A DNA stretch of 33,801 nucleotides from Propionibacteriaceae bacterium (GCA_031286045.1 JAITVA010000310.1:1-33801), one strand, 5' to 3'. Positions 17,721 through 26,020 are shown, counted from the stretch's first letter. The notes: generated by a model from the letters alone, not told the origin. Numbers and translations: made by a program.

Positions 17721-18687
17721 AATTCACCCACTTCCGCTGACCAATCATCTGAACGACAGTGACGAGTAGAACCAGGAGGAAGAGCATCCACGACAGAGCC
17801 GAGGCTGTGCCCGCCTGTGAATAGCGGAAAGTCAGGTCGTAGACGCGCTCGACAACCACTGTCGAGGCGCCGGCCGGGCCACCGCCGGTCATGGCATACA
17901 CCTGATCGAAGACCTGGAAGCCGTTGATGAGGGAGATGACGGTGACAAAGAAAGTGCTTGGAGTGAGCATGGGGAAGGTGATGTGCCTTAGCCGTGCCCA
18001 CCAGCCGGCTCCATCGACTCGGGCCGCCTCGTAAAGGTCCTGCGGAATGGACTGGAGCCCGGCGAGGAGAATGACCATGACGAACCCGAGGTCCTTCCAG
18101 GCGGAGGCCAGGATGATCGAGGGAAGCGCCCAGTGAGGGTCGGTCCACCAACCAGGCCCCTGAACACCAACCAAGGACAAGAGATAGTTGGCGACGCCAC
18201 CGGACGGATTGAGGAGCCAACGCCACACCAAGGCGACCACGATCCAGCTCGTGACCACCGGAAGGAAGTAGACACCTCGGAGGAAGTTGCGGAAGGGCAC
18301 CGCCGAGTTCAAGGCGATGGCTAGCCCCAGACCACCGACATAGACCAGTGGAAAGTAGCCGACGATGTAGAGGACGGAGTTGAGGAAGGCTCGCTGCGTC
18401 AACGGATCATGAATCAAGTCGATGTAGTTCCCGACCCCGACCCAGGTCATGTCGGACAGAAGATTCCATTTGTGGAACGACACCCACAAAGCCGAGAACA
18501 TCGGGTAGACCGTGAAATAGACCAGCGGAATCGCACTGGGAGCCAAGAACAGGATGATGATCAAGGCATACTTCACCCGACTGGCGCGACGTCCTCGCCG
18601 AGCGGCGCCTGCGCTGCAGGAGCCCTTGGTCCGATCAAGAGATCCGGCGACTGGACTCATCGAAGCGGAGGACAGACCGACGCTCAT
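17713..18687 (-). CDS. ABC sugar permease, MalF-like
   Basis: This 324-residue permease has a long basic N-terminal cytosolic segment (KGSCSAGAARRGRRASRVKY) followed by about six transmembrane helices. The EAA motif is LYEAARVDGAG followed by ITFPMLTP, the usual docking loop for the cytosolic ATPase. The ATG overlaps the stop of the upstream ROK gene (ATGA at 18684-18687), so regulator and transporter are made together. It pairs with the MalG-like protein encoded next. The substrate is inferred from the linked GH31/GH15 enzymes to be a glucose cyclic tetrasaccharide or isomaltosyl sugar. Confidence 0.88.
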   Translation of the reverse strand: MSVGLSSASMSPVAGSLDRTKGSCSAGAARRGRRASRVKYALIIILFLAPSAIPLVYFTVYPMFSALWVSFHKWNLLSDMTWVGVGNYIDLIHDPLTQRAFLNSVLYIVGYFPLVYVGGLGLAIALNSAVPFRNFLRGVYFLPVVTSWIVVALVWRWLLNPSGGVANYLLSLVGVQGPGWWTDPHWALPSIILASAWKDLGFVMVILLAGLQSIPQDLYEAARVDGAGWWARLRHITFPMLTPSTFFVTVISLINGFQVFDQVYAMTGGGPAGASTVVVERVYDLTFRYSQAGTASALSWMLFLLVLLVTVVQMIGQRKWVNYA

Positions 18688-19913
18688 GATCGACGCCTCA
18701 GGTCACTCGACGAGCCAACGTCAGTCAGACGTTGACGAACCCACTCGCCCTGATCACCCGACACCCCTTGAGCGTCGAAGGGAGTGCCCAAGACCAAACA
18801 AGCAGCGCCTTGAGCCCAGCGGTCGTCCTGCCAGGTCTCGACCGCCACAGGCACACCCCGTCTGGCTGGCACCACGGCTGATCGGAAGGCTGGCTCGAAG
18901 CCATACATCCAGTGTCGCCAAGCGGCCACGCCCTCGCCGAGCACAATCACCACCTCGGGATCGATGGTGTTGACCACGCCTGCCAGCGCCCGGCCGAGTC
19001 GGCGCCCGGCCTGAGTGAGAATCTCCTGAGCACGGGCATCACCGTGGTCGGCCCGAATGCGTAAGGCGTCAATACCTTGTTGAGAACCGATGACACCAGC
19101 CGATCGAGCGCTGTTGACCAAGCCTTGTTGACCAATCACCGCCTCCAGGCACCCTTGAGCGCCACATTGGCACAGCGGTCCACCTTCCACGGTCGGAATG
19201 TGCCCGATCTCTCCGGCAGCGCCTGAGTGCCCCCTGAACACCGCTCCGTCAATGATCAGACCAGCGCCGACACCAGTGCCAATCGTCACGACCAGCGCGT
19301 CAGCATGACCCCGAGCCTGTCCATAAAGGACTTCGGCGGTCGCCAAAGCATTGACATTATTGTCAACCAAAACTGGCAGGTCGAACTCGTGCCGCAAGGT
19401 AGCGCCGACAGGAACGCCATTCCATCCGAGCTGAGTCGATTCGACTGTGCCGACGCTTTGCTGGTCGACACTGCCCGGAACGGCAAGTCCGATGCCGAGC
19501 AGGCGCGGACTGACGCCGCCTTCGATGAAGCCACGAAGGATGGCCGTCAGCGCGACCAAGGAACCGGGCGCTGATGCTCGAAAAGGCTCCGTGGCGGACC
19601 TCAGGACTCCTCCGTCGATACCCGCTTCGACGACGGTGACATGATCCGCCGCCACTTTGGCACCGATGACACTGCCCGCCGCTGATGCTAGACCGAGCAA
19701 ACGAGCCGGGCGACCGCCCTTCGAAGGCGAACTCTCCAGCTCAGTGATCAGGCCATCGTCGAGCAGACCCTTGGTCACCTGTGTCACCAAAGCGGGTGAG
19801 ACACCCAGAACTCGCGCAAGGTCTGTTCGCGAAGCAGGACCATGACCACCAATGAAAGTCAATACAGCAGATCTGGTCATGTCTGCCTTCGCCGAGAACT
19901 GCATCGTCACCAC
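18684..19913 (-). CDS. ROK-family transcriptional repressor, first gene of sugar operon
   Basis: This regulator of about 409 residues has an N-terminal winged helix-turn-helix (SRTDLARVLGVSPALVTQVT) and a C-terminal ROK sugar-kinase-like domain. The zinc/ROK signature is GEIGHIPTVEGGPLCQCGAQ followed by GCLE. The N-terminal DxGGT phosphate loop of true ROK kinases is missing (GAKVAADHVTVVEAG), so it should sense sugar rather than phosphorylate it. It heads the import/breakdown operon, its stop overlaps the MalF-like gene, and a perfect palindrome lies directly over its transcription start region, indicating autorepression. The start is uncertain: GTG 19913 (overlapped by the palindrome) or ATG 19904. 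A close paralogue is encoded divergently. The ligand is probably isomaltose, glucose or the cyclic sugar. Confidence 0.85.
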   Translation of the reverse strand: MVTMQFSAKADMTRSAVLTFIGGHGPASRTDLARVLGVSPALVTQVTKGLLDDGLITELESSPSKGGRPARLLGLASAAGSVIGAKVAADHVTVVEAGIDGGVLRSATEPFRASAPGSLVALTAILRGFIEGGVSPRLLGIGLAVPGSVDQQSVGTVESTQLGWNGVPVGATLRHEFDLPVLVDNNVNALATAEVLYGQARGHADALVVTIGTGVGAGLIIDGAVFRGHSGAAGEIGHIPTVEGGPLCQCGAQGCLEAVIGQQGLVNSARSAGVIGSQQGIDALRIRADHGDARAQEILTQAGRRLGRALAGVVNTIDPEVVIVLGEGVAAWRHWMYGFEPAFRSAVVPARRGVPVAVETWQDDRWAQGAACLVLGTPFDAQGVSGDQGEWVRQRLTDVGSSSDLRRRS

Positions 19914-19939
19914 TTACTTTCTTTGTAAATAAAGTAAGT
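19912..19939. promoter_or_regulatory. Palindromic operator over the ROK operon start
   Basis: Perfect 9-base arms ACTTACTTT (19912-19920) and AAAGTAAGT (19931-19939) flank a 10-base AT-rich centre. It covers the expected transcription start of the minus-strand operon and touches the GTG start codon. Long AT-rich palindromes of this type are typical ROK (XylR/NagC-like) binding sites. Confidence 0.75.
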
Positions 19940-19941
19940 AC

Positions 19942-19970
19942 ATCCTAAGGAGAACTTTGAGCCACGTCAA
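19942..19970 (-). promoter_or_regulatory. Promoter of the ROK-ABC-GH15-GH31 operon
   Basis: On the minus strand -35 TTGACG (19965-19970) and -10 TAGGAT (19942-19947) are separated by 17 bases. The start should fall near 19935, inside the palindrome, leaving a leader of about 22-31 bases. Confidence 0.65.
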
Positions 19971-20133
19971 CTCCTTGGGTCACGCTTTATCACGGTTATG
20001 AGCGTCAAACTATCAGTTAATTATCATGATTCTCGACCCTTAGTTTCTTTATTCGGGAAAAAACGAAATCCTCTTCTCCACAATCTTCCAGAAAATGCGA
20101 CAATGAGCGCGAGAGTCAAGTAAAGGAGACGGG

Positions 20134-21327
20134 GTGAAACCACACACAGCCCAGGCCGACATCACACGATCTGCCATCCTCGCCCACGTCAGCACCAGGC
20201 ACGGCTGCTCCAGAGCTCAACTCGCCCGGGAGCTTCGGGTCTCCCCCGCCCTGATCACCCAATACACCCGGGACCTGATCGCTGACGGCCTACTCGTCCC
20301 CCTCGCTCACGAGGCGTCCCGCGGCGGTCGACCGGCCCAACTTCTCGGTTCAGCCACGACCACGGGTGACGCGATCGGATGCAAGGTGGCAGCCGACCAC
20401 ATCACCATGGTTCAGGTCCGCGTCGACGGGATGATCACCCGCGCGGACACTCTTGCCTTCGAGGCGACCGCTGGAGCCGCCGTCCAACACTTAGGCGCCG
20501 CGCTGCACGCCTTCATTGAGCAGACCCCGACCGGACGACTGCTCGGAGTGGGAGTCGGCGTGCCAGGCGATGTCGACGAGCAAACAGTGGGGACTGTCGA
20601 TTCGACCCAACTGGGTTGGCGAGGGCTGCCGCTTGGCGACTCACTCCGCCGCAAACTCGGCCTGCCGGTCATCGTGGAGAACAACGTCACAGCCCTGACG
20701 ATCGCCGAGGCTCTCTATGGACCCGGCCTCGGTCATGACAACCTCCTCGTCGTCACCATCGGGACAGGCGTCGGCGCAGGCATCATGTCGAACGGAAATC
20801 TCCTGCGCGGCCGCAGTGGCGGAGCCGGTGAGATCGGTCACCTCCCGATTCAGGAGAATGGTCCCCTCTGCCAGTGTGGCGGTCACGGCTGCCTTGAGGC
20901 CGTCTTGGGCGAAAGAGCCTTGACGCAGCAGGCCCGCGAGACTGGCCTGATCAGGTCGGATGCCAGTATTGACGCAGTCCGCGATCTAGCGGACCAGGGT
21001 GACCCAGCCGCCCAGCAAATATTCATCGACGCTGGCCACACCTTCGGGCGAGCGATGGCTGGCGCAGTCAACCTTCTCGACCCAGAAGTGCTCATACTCC
21101 TCGGGGAAGGTATGTTGGGCTGGCGTCACTGGATCCCAGGCTTCGAGCCAGCATTCCGGTCGGCCCTCATCCCACGCAATCGGGCTATACCCGTTGTGGC
21201 AGAGACCCTTCAAGATGAGCGGTGGGCTCAAGGCGCCGCCTCGTTAGTGCTATCGACCCCTTTCGACACTCAGGAGCACAGCGGGGAACAAGGACGCCTC
21301 ATCCGGCAACGGTTCCTCAAGCCATGA
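20134..21327 (+). CDS. Second ROK-family transcriptional regulator, divergent paralogue
   Basis: This 397-residue protein closely parallels the operon ROK regulator along its whole length: winged helix (CSRAQLARELRVSPALITQY), VAADHITMVQVRVDG, STQLGW, and GEIGHLPIQENGPLCQCGGH followed by GCLE. As in its partner, the kinase phosphate loop is degenerate, so it is a sensor-repressor. The GTG start is supported by AAAGGAG six to seven bases upstream. The divergent arrangement around a shared 220-base control region suggests an old duplication, with the pair possibly cross-regulating or dividing targets between the intracellular and secreted branches. A TTTCTTTAT segment at 20044-20052 resembles the core of the mapped palindrome (TTTCTTTGT) and may be its second site. 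Confidence 0.85.
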   Translation: MKPHTAQADITRSAILAHVSTRHGCSRAQLARELRVSPALITQYTRDLIADGLLVPLAHEASRGGRPAQLLGSATTTGDAIGCKVAADHITMVQVRVDGMITRADTLAFEATAGAAVQHLGAALHAFIEQTPTGRLLGVGVGVPGDVDEQTVGTVDSTQLGWRGLPLGDSLRRKLGLPVIVENNVTALTIAEALYGPGLGHDNLLVVTIGTGVGAGIMSNGNLLRGRSGGAGEIGHLPIQENGPLCQCGGHGCLEAVLGERALTQQARETGLIRSDASIDAVRDLADQGDPAAQQIFIDAGHTFGRAMAGAVNLLDPEVLILLGEGMLGWRHWIPGFEPAFRSALIPRNRAIPVVAETLQDERWAQGAASLVLSTPFDTQEHSGEQGRLIRQRFLKP

Positions 21328-21446
21328 GCCGCCACGCAGGCGCGCTTGGCCATGCCGCGACAACCCCGCCCGCCACGACACGACGGGCAAGCAGGCAGAG
21401 TACGGTTGGGTGTGTCGTTGGCGGCGAACCCATGAAGGAGACATCC

Positions 21447-22613
21447 ATGACCTACGATTTCGACACCATCCTTGATCGACGCGAGACCAACTCGCTGAAG
21501 TGGGACGTGGCTGAGGGCGAACTGCCCATGTGGGTGGCTGACATGGATTTCCGAGCCGCCACCGAAATCACGGAGGCGGTGGTCAAGCGGGCGGCGACGG
21601 GCGTGTTCGGGTACTCCATCGTTCCAGCCGAGTTCCGTCGGGCAGTCTCACGATGGTGGACCACCCGTTATGACTGGGCGGTCGATCCAGCTTGGGTCGA
21701 CTTCTGCGATGGCGTGGTTCCGGCTATCTCCTCACTTGTCCGCACCCTGACCGCTCCTGGTGAGGGTGTCGTCGTTCAATCACCGGTGTACAACTGCTTC
21801 TATTCCTCCATCCGCAACTCTGGGCGTACCGTGCTGGTCAACGACCTGTTGTACATCGATGGTCGTTTCCGGATCGACTGGCCCGACCTCGAAGCCAAGC
21901 TGGCCGACCCGAAGGCGCGGGTTCTCCTTTTGTGCAACCCACAGAACCCGACCGGCGACCTCTGGACCAGCGCGGAACTGGCTGATCTGGGCGCGCTCGC
22001 CGCCGCTAACGACGTCGTGGTCATCGCCGATGAGATTCATTGCGATATCACAGAGCCTGGCGTCCGTTACCAACCCTTCGCCGCAGTTGACGCCGTGTGC
22101 GAACAGAACTCGATCACCCTGGTGTCCCCCACCAAGGCCTTCAACATCCCCGGTCTCCAAACCTCTGCCGTGATCGCCGCCAACCCTGAACTACGTGAGC
22201 GCGCCATCGCTGGGCTCAATCGCGATGAGATTGCCGAACCGAACGTCTTCGCCGTCGAGGCTGCCGTCACGGCCTACACCGTCGGTGTCGAATGGCTCGA
22301 CGAAATGCGTCACTATGTCTGGCGCAATCGGGCGCGACTAGAACAGTTCGTCGCCGAACAGATCCCCGATCTCCATGTCATCCCGAGCCAAGCCACGTAC
22401 CTGGCCTGGATCGACTGCGGCGGGCTGGGCGAAGACAGCCAAGACTTCTGCGCCTTCCTGCGCCAAGAGACTGGGTTGGTGCTGAGCGCGGGTGAGATCT
22501 TCGGCGACAATGCTCACACCTTCGTGCGGATGAACCTGGCCTGCCCGGCGACCATGCTCGACGATGGCCTCGACCGGCTCTACCGTGGCGTCGCCGCCTG
22601 GAAGAAGCGCTGA
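21447..22613 (+). CDS. MalY/PatB-family PLP-dependent C-S lyase (aminotransferase class I/II)
   Basis: This fold-type I PLP enzyme of 388 residues belongs to the MalY/PatB group, whose members split cystathionine or other cysteine S-conjugates to ammonia, pyruvate and a thiol. Features are the N-terminal DTILDRRETNSLKWD and PMWVADMDF motif of this group, NPQNPTG (164-170), the ADEIHCD motif (about 195-200) and the PLP lysine Lys230 in SPTKAFNIPG. The chosen ATG has GAAGGAG six bases upstream; frames open further upstream are not supported. E. coli MalY also represses the maltose regulon, so its position beside an alpha-glucan locus is notable, but no evidence links it to sugar control here. 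It is convergent with the carbamoyltransferase gene. Confidence 0.88.
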   Translation: MTYDFDTILDRRETNSLKWDVAEGELPMWVADMDFRAATEITEAVVKRAATGVFGYSIVPAEFRRAVSRWWTTRYDWAVDPAWVDFCDGVVPAISSLVRTLTAPGEGVVVQSPVYNCFYSSIRNSGRTVLVNDLLYIDGRFRIDWPDLEAKLADPKARVLLLCNPQNPTGDLWTSAELADLGALAAANDVVVIADEIHCDITEPGVRYQPFAAVDAVCEQNSITLVSPTKAFNIPGLQTSAVIAANPELRERAIAGLNRDEIAEPNVFAVEAAVTAYTVGVEWLDEMRHYVWRNRARLEQFVAEQIPDLHVIPSQATYLAWIDCGGLGEDSQDFCAFLRQETGLVLSAGEIFGDNAHTFVRMNLACPATMLDDGLDRLYRGVAAWKKR

Positions 22614-22670
22614 CCGTTCAGTCAGCGTCCACCCCAACCGAGGCGGCGATGTCGTCAACCCTGGACGTGG

Positions 22671-23672
22671 TCAGCTCCGCCCCAAGGTGGCGACCATGAT
22701 CGCCTTGATCGTGTGCATCCGGTTCTCGGCCTGATCAAAAACAATCGAGGCGGGCGACTCGAAAACCTCGTCTGTGACCTCCAGCCCATCCTCGATGCCC
22801 GCCAATCGCAGAATCTCGCCACCCATAGTGGTGCTCTGATCATGGAAGGCGGGCAGGCAATGCATGAACTTGACGTCTGGGTTGCCCGTCGCGGCCATCA
22901 TCTGGGCGGTGACCCGGTAGGGCATCAGCATGGGAATGCGTTCCAACCACACCTCCTTGGGCTCACCCATCGACACCCAGACATCGGTGTAGATGAAGTC
23001 GACCCCCGCGACACCCTCGGCGACATCACTGGTGACAGTGATCCGCGCGCCCGACTCAGCCGCTATGGCGCGGGCCTGTTCTTGAACATGCGGCCAGTTC
23101 TGCAGCGACTGGGGGGCGACGATGCGCACATCCATGCCCATGATGGCCCCAATGGTCAGCAGTGAGTTGCCGATGTTGTAGCGCGAGTCACCGACGTAAG
23201 CAAAGGACAATTCGCGTAATGGCTTGTCGCAGTGCTCTTTCATGGTGAGAAGGTCGCAGAGGGATTGCGTCGGATGCCACTCGTTGGTCAATCCGTTCCA
23301 CACGGGCACACCGGCGTGTTTGGCCAGCTCTTCGACGATGCGTTGGCCGTTGCCACGGTACTCGATGCCGTCATACATCCGCCCCAGCACCCGCGCCGTG
23401 TCGGCGATCGACTCCTTGTGACCGATCTGGCTGGAGACTGGGTCGAGATAGGTGGTGTGCGCGCCCTGGTCGTAGGCCCCGACCTCGAAGGCGCAGCGCG
23501 TGCGAGTGGAGGTCTTTTCGAAGATCAAGGCGATGTTCTTGCCCGTCAAATGGCGGCGTTCGGCGCCCGCCTTCTTGGCCGCCTTCAGTTCCGCCGCCAG
23601 GTCGAGCAAGTAAGTCCACTCGTCAGCAGTGAAGTCGATTTCCTTGAGGTAATGGCGTCCGCGCAAGTCCAT
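22671..23672 (-). CDS. argF: Ornithine carbamoyltransferase
   Basis: This 333-residue enzyme joins carbamoyl phosphate and ornithine to make citrulline, or runs the reverse in the arginine deiminase pathway. The carbamoyl-phosphate motif STRTR is at residues 55-59, HPTQ at 133-136, and the ornithine-side HCLPAFHD motif at about 269-276. The length and the [17 protein letters not shown] segment fit the larger ArgF/ArcB group including catabolic enzymes. No arginine deiminase or carbamate kinase gene is nearby, and no other arginine biosynthesis gene, so the direction is undecided; the symbol could equally be arcB. GAAAGGAG lies before the ATG. It sits 27 bases downstream of a short AbrB-type gene in the same direction and may share its transcript. 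Confidence 0.92.
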   Translation of the reverse strand: MDLRGRHYLKEIDFTADEWTYLLDLAAELKAAKKAGAERRHLTGKNIALIFEKTSTRTRCAFEVGAYDQGAHTTYLDPVSSQIGHKESIADTARVLGRMYDGIEYRGNGQRIVEELAKHAGVPVWNGLTNEWHPTQSLCDLLTMKEHCDKPLRELSFAYVGDSRYNIGNSLLTIGAIMGMDVRIVAPQSLQNWPHVQEQARAIAAESGARITVTSDVAEGVAGVDFIYTDVWVSMGEPKEVWLERIPMLMPYRVTAQMMAATGNPDVKFMHCLPAFHDQSTTMGGEILRLAGIEDGLEVTDEVFESPASIVFDQAENRMHTIKAIMVATLGRS

Positions 23673-23699
23673 GATGCTCCTTTCGAGGAAACACCAACC

Positions 23700-23903
23700 T
23701 TACCGTGTGTCAGGCCTGGTCGAGCACCAGGCCTGATTGGATGGTATCGCCTGATAGGGACGCAGCTCAATGACGTTGTCGTCGCGCAGACTGACCTCCA
23801 CTTGAGCGCCGGGGGTGTCGAGCTTCAACCGACGTCGAATGGCCGCAGGCAGCGATATGGTGCCACGAGAGCTGATGGAGACGAACACGGGTGCGATTGT
23901 CAT
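23700..23903 (-). CDS. AbrB/MazE-type antitoxin-like protein, probably truncated
   Basis: This 67-residue protein has a SpoVT/AbrB DNA-binding fold at residues 4-45 (VSISSRGTISLPAAIRRRLK, then an acidic-basic turn and NVIELRPY). Related antitoxins continue with a QAWFWT-like helix and about 20-40 more residues that bind the toxin. Here the chain follows that pattern only through SNQAW and then ends in CSTRPDTR. The 3' end lies in a perfect 10-base-arm hairpin, suggesting that the tail was lost by a rearrangement. No toxin gene is next to it. It could still bind DNA and control itself or the carbamoyltransferase gene downstream. The start follows a TATAGT box six bases before the ATG, without a ribosome site. 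The frame can be extended upstream but lacks family similarity there. Confidence 0.7.
   Translation of the reverse strand: MTIAPVFVSISSRGTISLPAAIRRRLKLDTPGAQVEVSLRDDNVIELRPYQAIPSNQAWCSTRPDTR
23710..23736 (-). terminator. Hairpin at the 3' end of the AbrB-like gene
   Basis: Perfect 10-base arms TCAGGCCTGG/CCAGGCCTGA (23710-23719 and 23727-23736) enclose a 7-base loop. The hairpin lies inside the coding frame just before its stop and upstream of the carbamoyltransferase gene, so it may act as terminator or attenuator. Confidence 0.55.
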
Positions 23904-23915
23904 GGAATTACTATA
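23904..23915 (-). promoter_or_regulatory. Leaderless-type -10 box of the AbrB-like gene
   Basis: TATAGT is followed by AATTCC and ATG on the minus strand, so the message should start at the A of the start codon. No clear -35 is visible. Confidence 0.55.
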
Positions 23916-24021
23916 AGCTGCCTTTACCGAATAACGGAATTTCTGCAGCCATCCACCTACTACCCAGATCATCAGACAGCCAATCAGATTCCACCGCCTG
24001 GGTACACTGGTCGCGGAAAGG

Positions 24022-25329
24022 ATGACACAGACCATGGCCCGTGGATTGACCCATCACCCCCACACAGACACTGGCGCCGAGTTGGCGCCAGAAGCGCACG
24101 CCATTGTGCGCACCGGAAAAGCGCTGCTGAGTTGTGGCGCCGAGACCTACCGGGTGCGGCTTGGCATGGAGCAGGTCGCGGCTGCCATCGGGATCGAGTG
24201 GCTCCAATCCCATGTCACCTTGTCAGAGTTGACTGTCACCTTGTTCAAGGGGGCGAGTTTCCGCACCCAAGTCGGCAATGTCCACTCGGTCGGCGTCAAC
24301 GGCGACAAGCTGTCGCAACTCGAACGAATGACCGCCGAACTGGCCAGCGGGAGCACGCCACGTCAGGTCGAAGACCGGCTCGACACCATCGACGCCCGGG
24401 AGAAGTTGTACGCGCCTTGGCTACAAGCCTTGTGTGCCGCGATCGCCTGCGTGGCCGTGGCCTTTCTCAACAACGCCTGGTCGGTCGAGATCGCCGGCGT
24501 CTTCGTCGGAGCCTTCCTGGGGCAGTTCCTCAAAGCCCTGTTCGGCAAGGCTCGTATCAATGTCTATCTGACCACCATGATCGCCGCCCTCCTGGCCGCC
24601 TTCGTCTATATGGGCGTGACCGCAGGGCTGAGTTGGCTCGTCCACGACACCTCCACCCACGGAGCAGGCTTCGTGCCCGCCTTGATCTTCCTCGTGCCCG
24701 GATTTCCGCTGGTCAACGCCCTGCTCGACTTGGTCAAAACCGACATGACCGCAGGGCTGAGCCGCTTGGCCTATGCCTTCATGATTCTGGGTTCCGCCTC
24801 GGCCGCCCTGCTGGTGACCGCCTGGATCGGTGGAGCCTCGCCCGATCCCCTGCCGCCACCGGCCCTGCCTGGTCCGGTGTGGTGGGTTCTGGCGCTGGTC
24901 GCGTCAGGGGTGGGCGTGGCTGGTTGGTCCGTCATGTTCAATGTCGGTCGGCGCGGCGCGGTTCTGGCCGGTTGTGTCGGGCTGGCCGGGAACGCTGTTC
25001 GCCTGGTCATGCTCGACCTGTGGGCGGCCCCCGCCTGGCTGGCCGCCATGATCGGCTGCCTGGTCATCGGCGCGCTGGCCACCGTCTTGGGCTTGCACAA
25101 CAAACTGGCTGGTGTCACTCTTTGCGTTCCGGCCGCCCTCATCATGGTGCCCGGCGCATCGGCCTACCGAGCCCTCACCTTCTTCTCCGAGGGCAATTTC
25201 GCCGACATGACCACCAACGCCTCATTGGCCATCTTCACCATCGTCGGCATGGCCATCGGGCTCAGCCTGGCACGGATCCTGTCCAACCAGACCTGGATAT
25301 TCGACCAGCGCCGGGCGTTGGGGGCGTGA
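24022..25329 (+). CDS. thrE: ThrE-family threonine/serine exporter
   Basis: This 435-residue membrane protein of the ThrE family exports threonine and serine using the proton gradient. The N-terminal cytosolic half (about 1-130) carries the family pattern LLSCGAETYRVRLGMEQVAA and VTLSELTVTLFKGASFRTQV. About ten transmembrane helices follow in two sets, corresponding to the two domains that are separate proteins in some bacteria but fused here as in Corynebacterium. The PALIFLVPGFPLVNALLD and VPAALIMVPGASAYRALTFF repeats are the matching pore motifs of each half. A GGAAAGG precedes the ATG, and a TACACT box 13 bases before it suggests a very short leader. It ends four bases from the convergent minor pilin gene. 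Confidence 0.85.
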   Translation: MTQTMARGLTHHPHTDTGAELAPEAHAIVRTGKALLSCGAETYRVRLGMEQVAAAIGIEWLQSHVTLSELTVTLFKGASFRTQVGNVHSVGVNGDKLSQLERMTAELASGSTPRQVEDRLDTIDAREKLYAPWLQALCAAIACVAVAFLNNAWSVEIAGVFVGAFLGQFLKALFGKARINVYLTTMIAALLAAFVYMGVTAGLSWLVHDTSTHGAGFVPALIFLVPGFPLVNALLDLVKTDMTAGLSRLAYAFMILGSASAALLVTAWIGGASPDPLPPPALPGPVWWVLALVASGVGVAGWSVMFNVGRRGAVLAGCVGLAGNAVRLVMLDLWAAPAWLAAMIGCLVIGALATVLGLHNKLAGVTLCVPAALIMVPGASAYRALTFFSEGNFADMTTNASLAIFTIVGMAIGLSLARILSNQTWIFDQRRALGA

Positions 25330-25333
25330 CCAG

Positions 25334-26020
25334 CTAGCGGCTCCCACGCCGACTGCGTATACCGCCGGCCATCAAGACGGCGCCCATCACAGCGAAAACC
25401 AGACCCACCGCGCCGAGGCCCGCTCCCGCCAGGGGTGACCACCCAGCACCAACCAAGCTTGTGCCACCGGTGTGTGCGACCGGGGGATCGCTTCGAACTG
25501 GAGAGGACGGTGTCGGCGTCGGCTGTGTCAGCGGCGGCGGCGTCGTCGCGACCTCGGTGACGGCGAAGACCACATCGTCGACCTTGTCGCCCTCCGCATC
25601 GTTTTGACGCACCACCACCTGGGTGACCAAACCGGGAGCGGGGCCGACGTGAACCTGAACGAGAAAAACCCGTTGATCGTAGGTGTAGCCCGCGCGCGCA
25701 GGGTCGATGATCTGCGCCAACTCATACTCATAAAGACCCGCTTGGTCATAGGCGATAGGGCCCACGGTCACGACCTCGTCGCCGCTCATGCTGAACCGGT
25801 ACTCCTGAGAGTCCTCCCCTTCCGGCATCGGATCACCCGGCCTGGTCGCGGTGAGCCTGTAGTCGAACACACCGTCGTCCGCAGGATCAGAGCTGGTGAA
25901 CGCTTGGCCCACGTCGAGACTGACCGAGCTCGCCGCGTAGGCTGGCGACGGCAAGAGGAGCATAGCCAACGACACCGTGGCGAGCGCTCCCACCACTTTT
26001 CCCACCCAACTTCTCATCAT
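25334..26020 (-). CDS. Minor/anchor pilin with variant sorting signal (FctB-like)
   Basis: This 228-residue surface protein has a signal peptide (about 1-29, cleavage near AYAA), then one Spy0128/FctA-like beta domain with VGPIAYDQAGLYEYELAQI and a YTYDQRVFLVQVHV strand, then a proline/threonine-rich stalk. The end is a cell-wall sorting signal: VAHTGG, a hydrophobic helix and SRRGSR. The motif differs from LPxTG and resembles the LAxTG type used by class E sortases. As the last and smallest pilin it probably forms the wall-anchoring base, as FctB does in Streptococcus pyogenes. Its ATG overlaps the sortase stop (ATGA). It is convergent with the ThrE gene, with only four bases between. Confidence 0.75.
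   Translation of the reverse strand: MMRSWVGKVVGALATVSLAMLLLPSPAYAASSVSLDVGQAFTSSDPADDGVFDYRLTATRPGDPMPEGEDSQEYRFSMSGDEVVTVGPIAYDQAGLYEYELAQIIDPARAGYTYDQRVFLVQVHVGPAPGLVTQVVVRQNDAEGDKVDDVVFAVTEVATTPPPLTQPTPTPSSPVRSDPPVAHTGGTSLVGAGWSPLAGAGLGAVGLVFAVMGAVLMAGGIRSRRGSR

Noticed and set aside
23232-25337. A 701-codon open frame on the plus strand
   Set aside because: It runs antisense through the carbamoyltransferase gene and then out of frame through thrE. The protein is arginine/histidine-rich with no family pattern, as expected of a shadow in GC-rich DNA.
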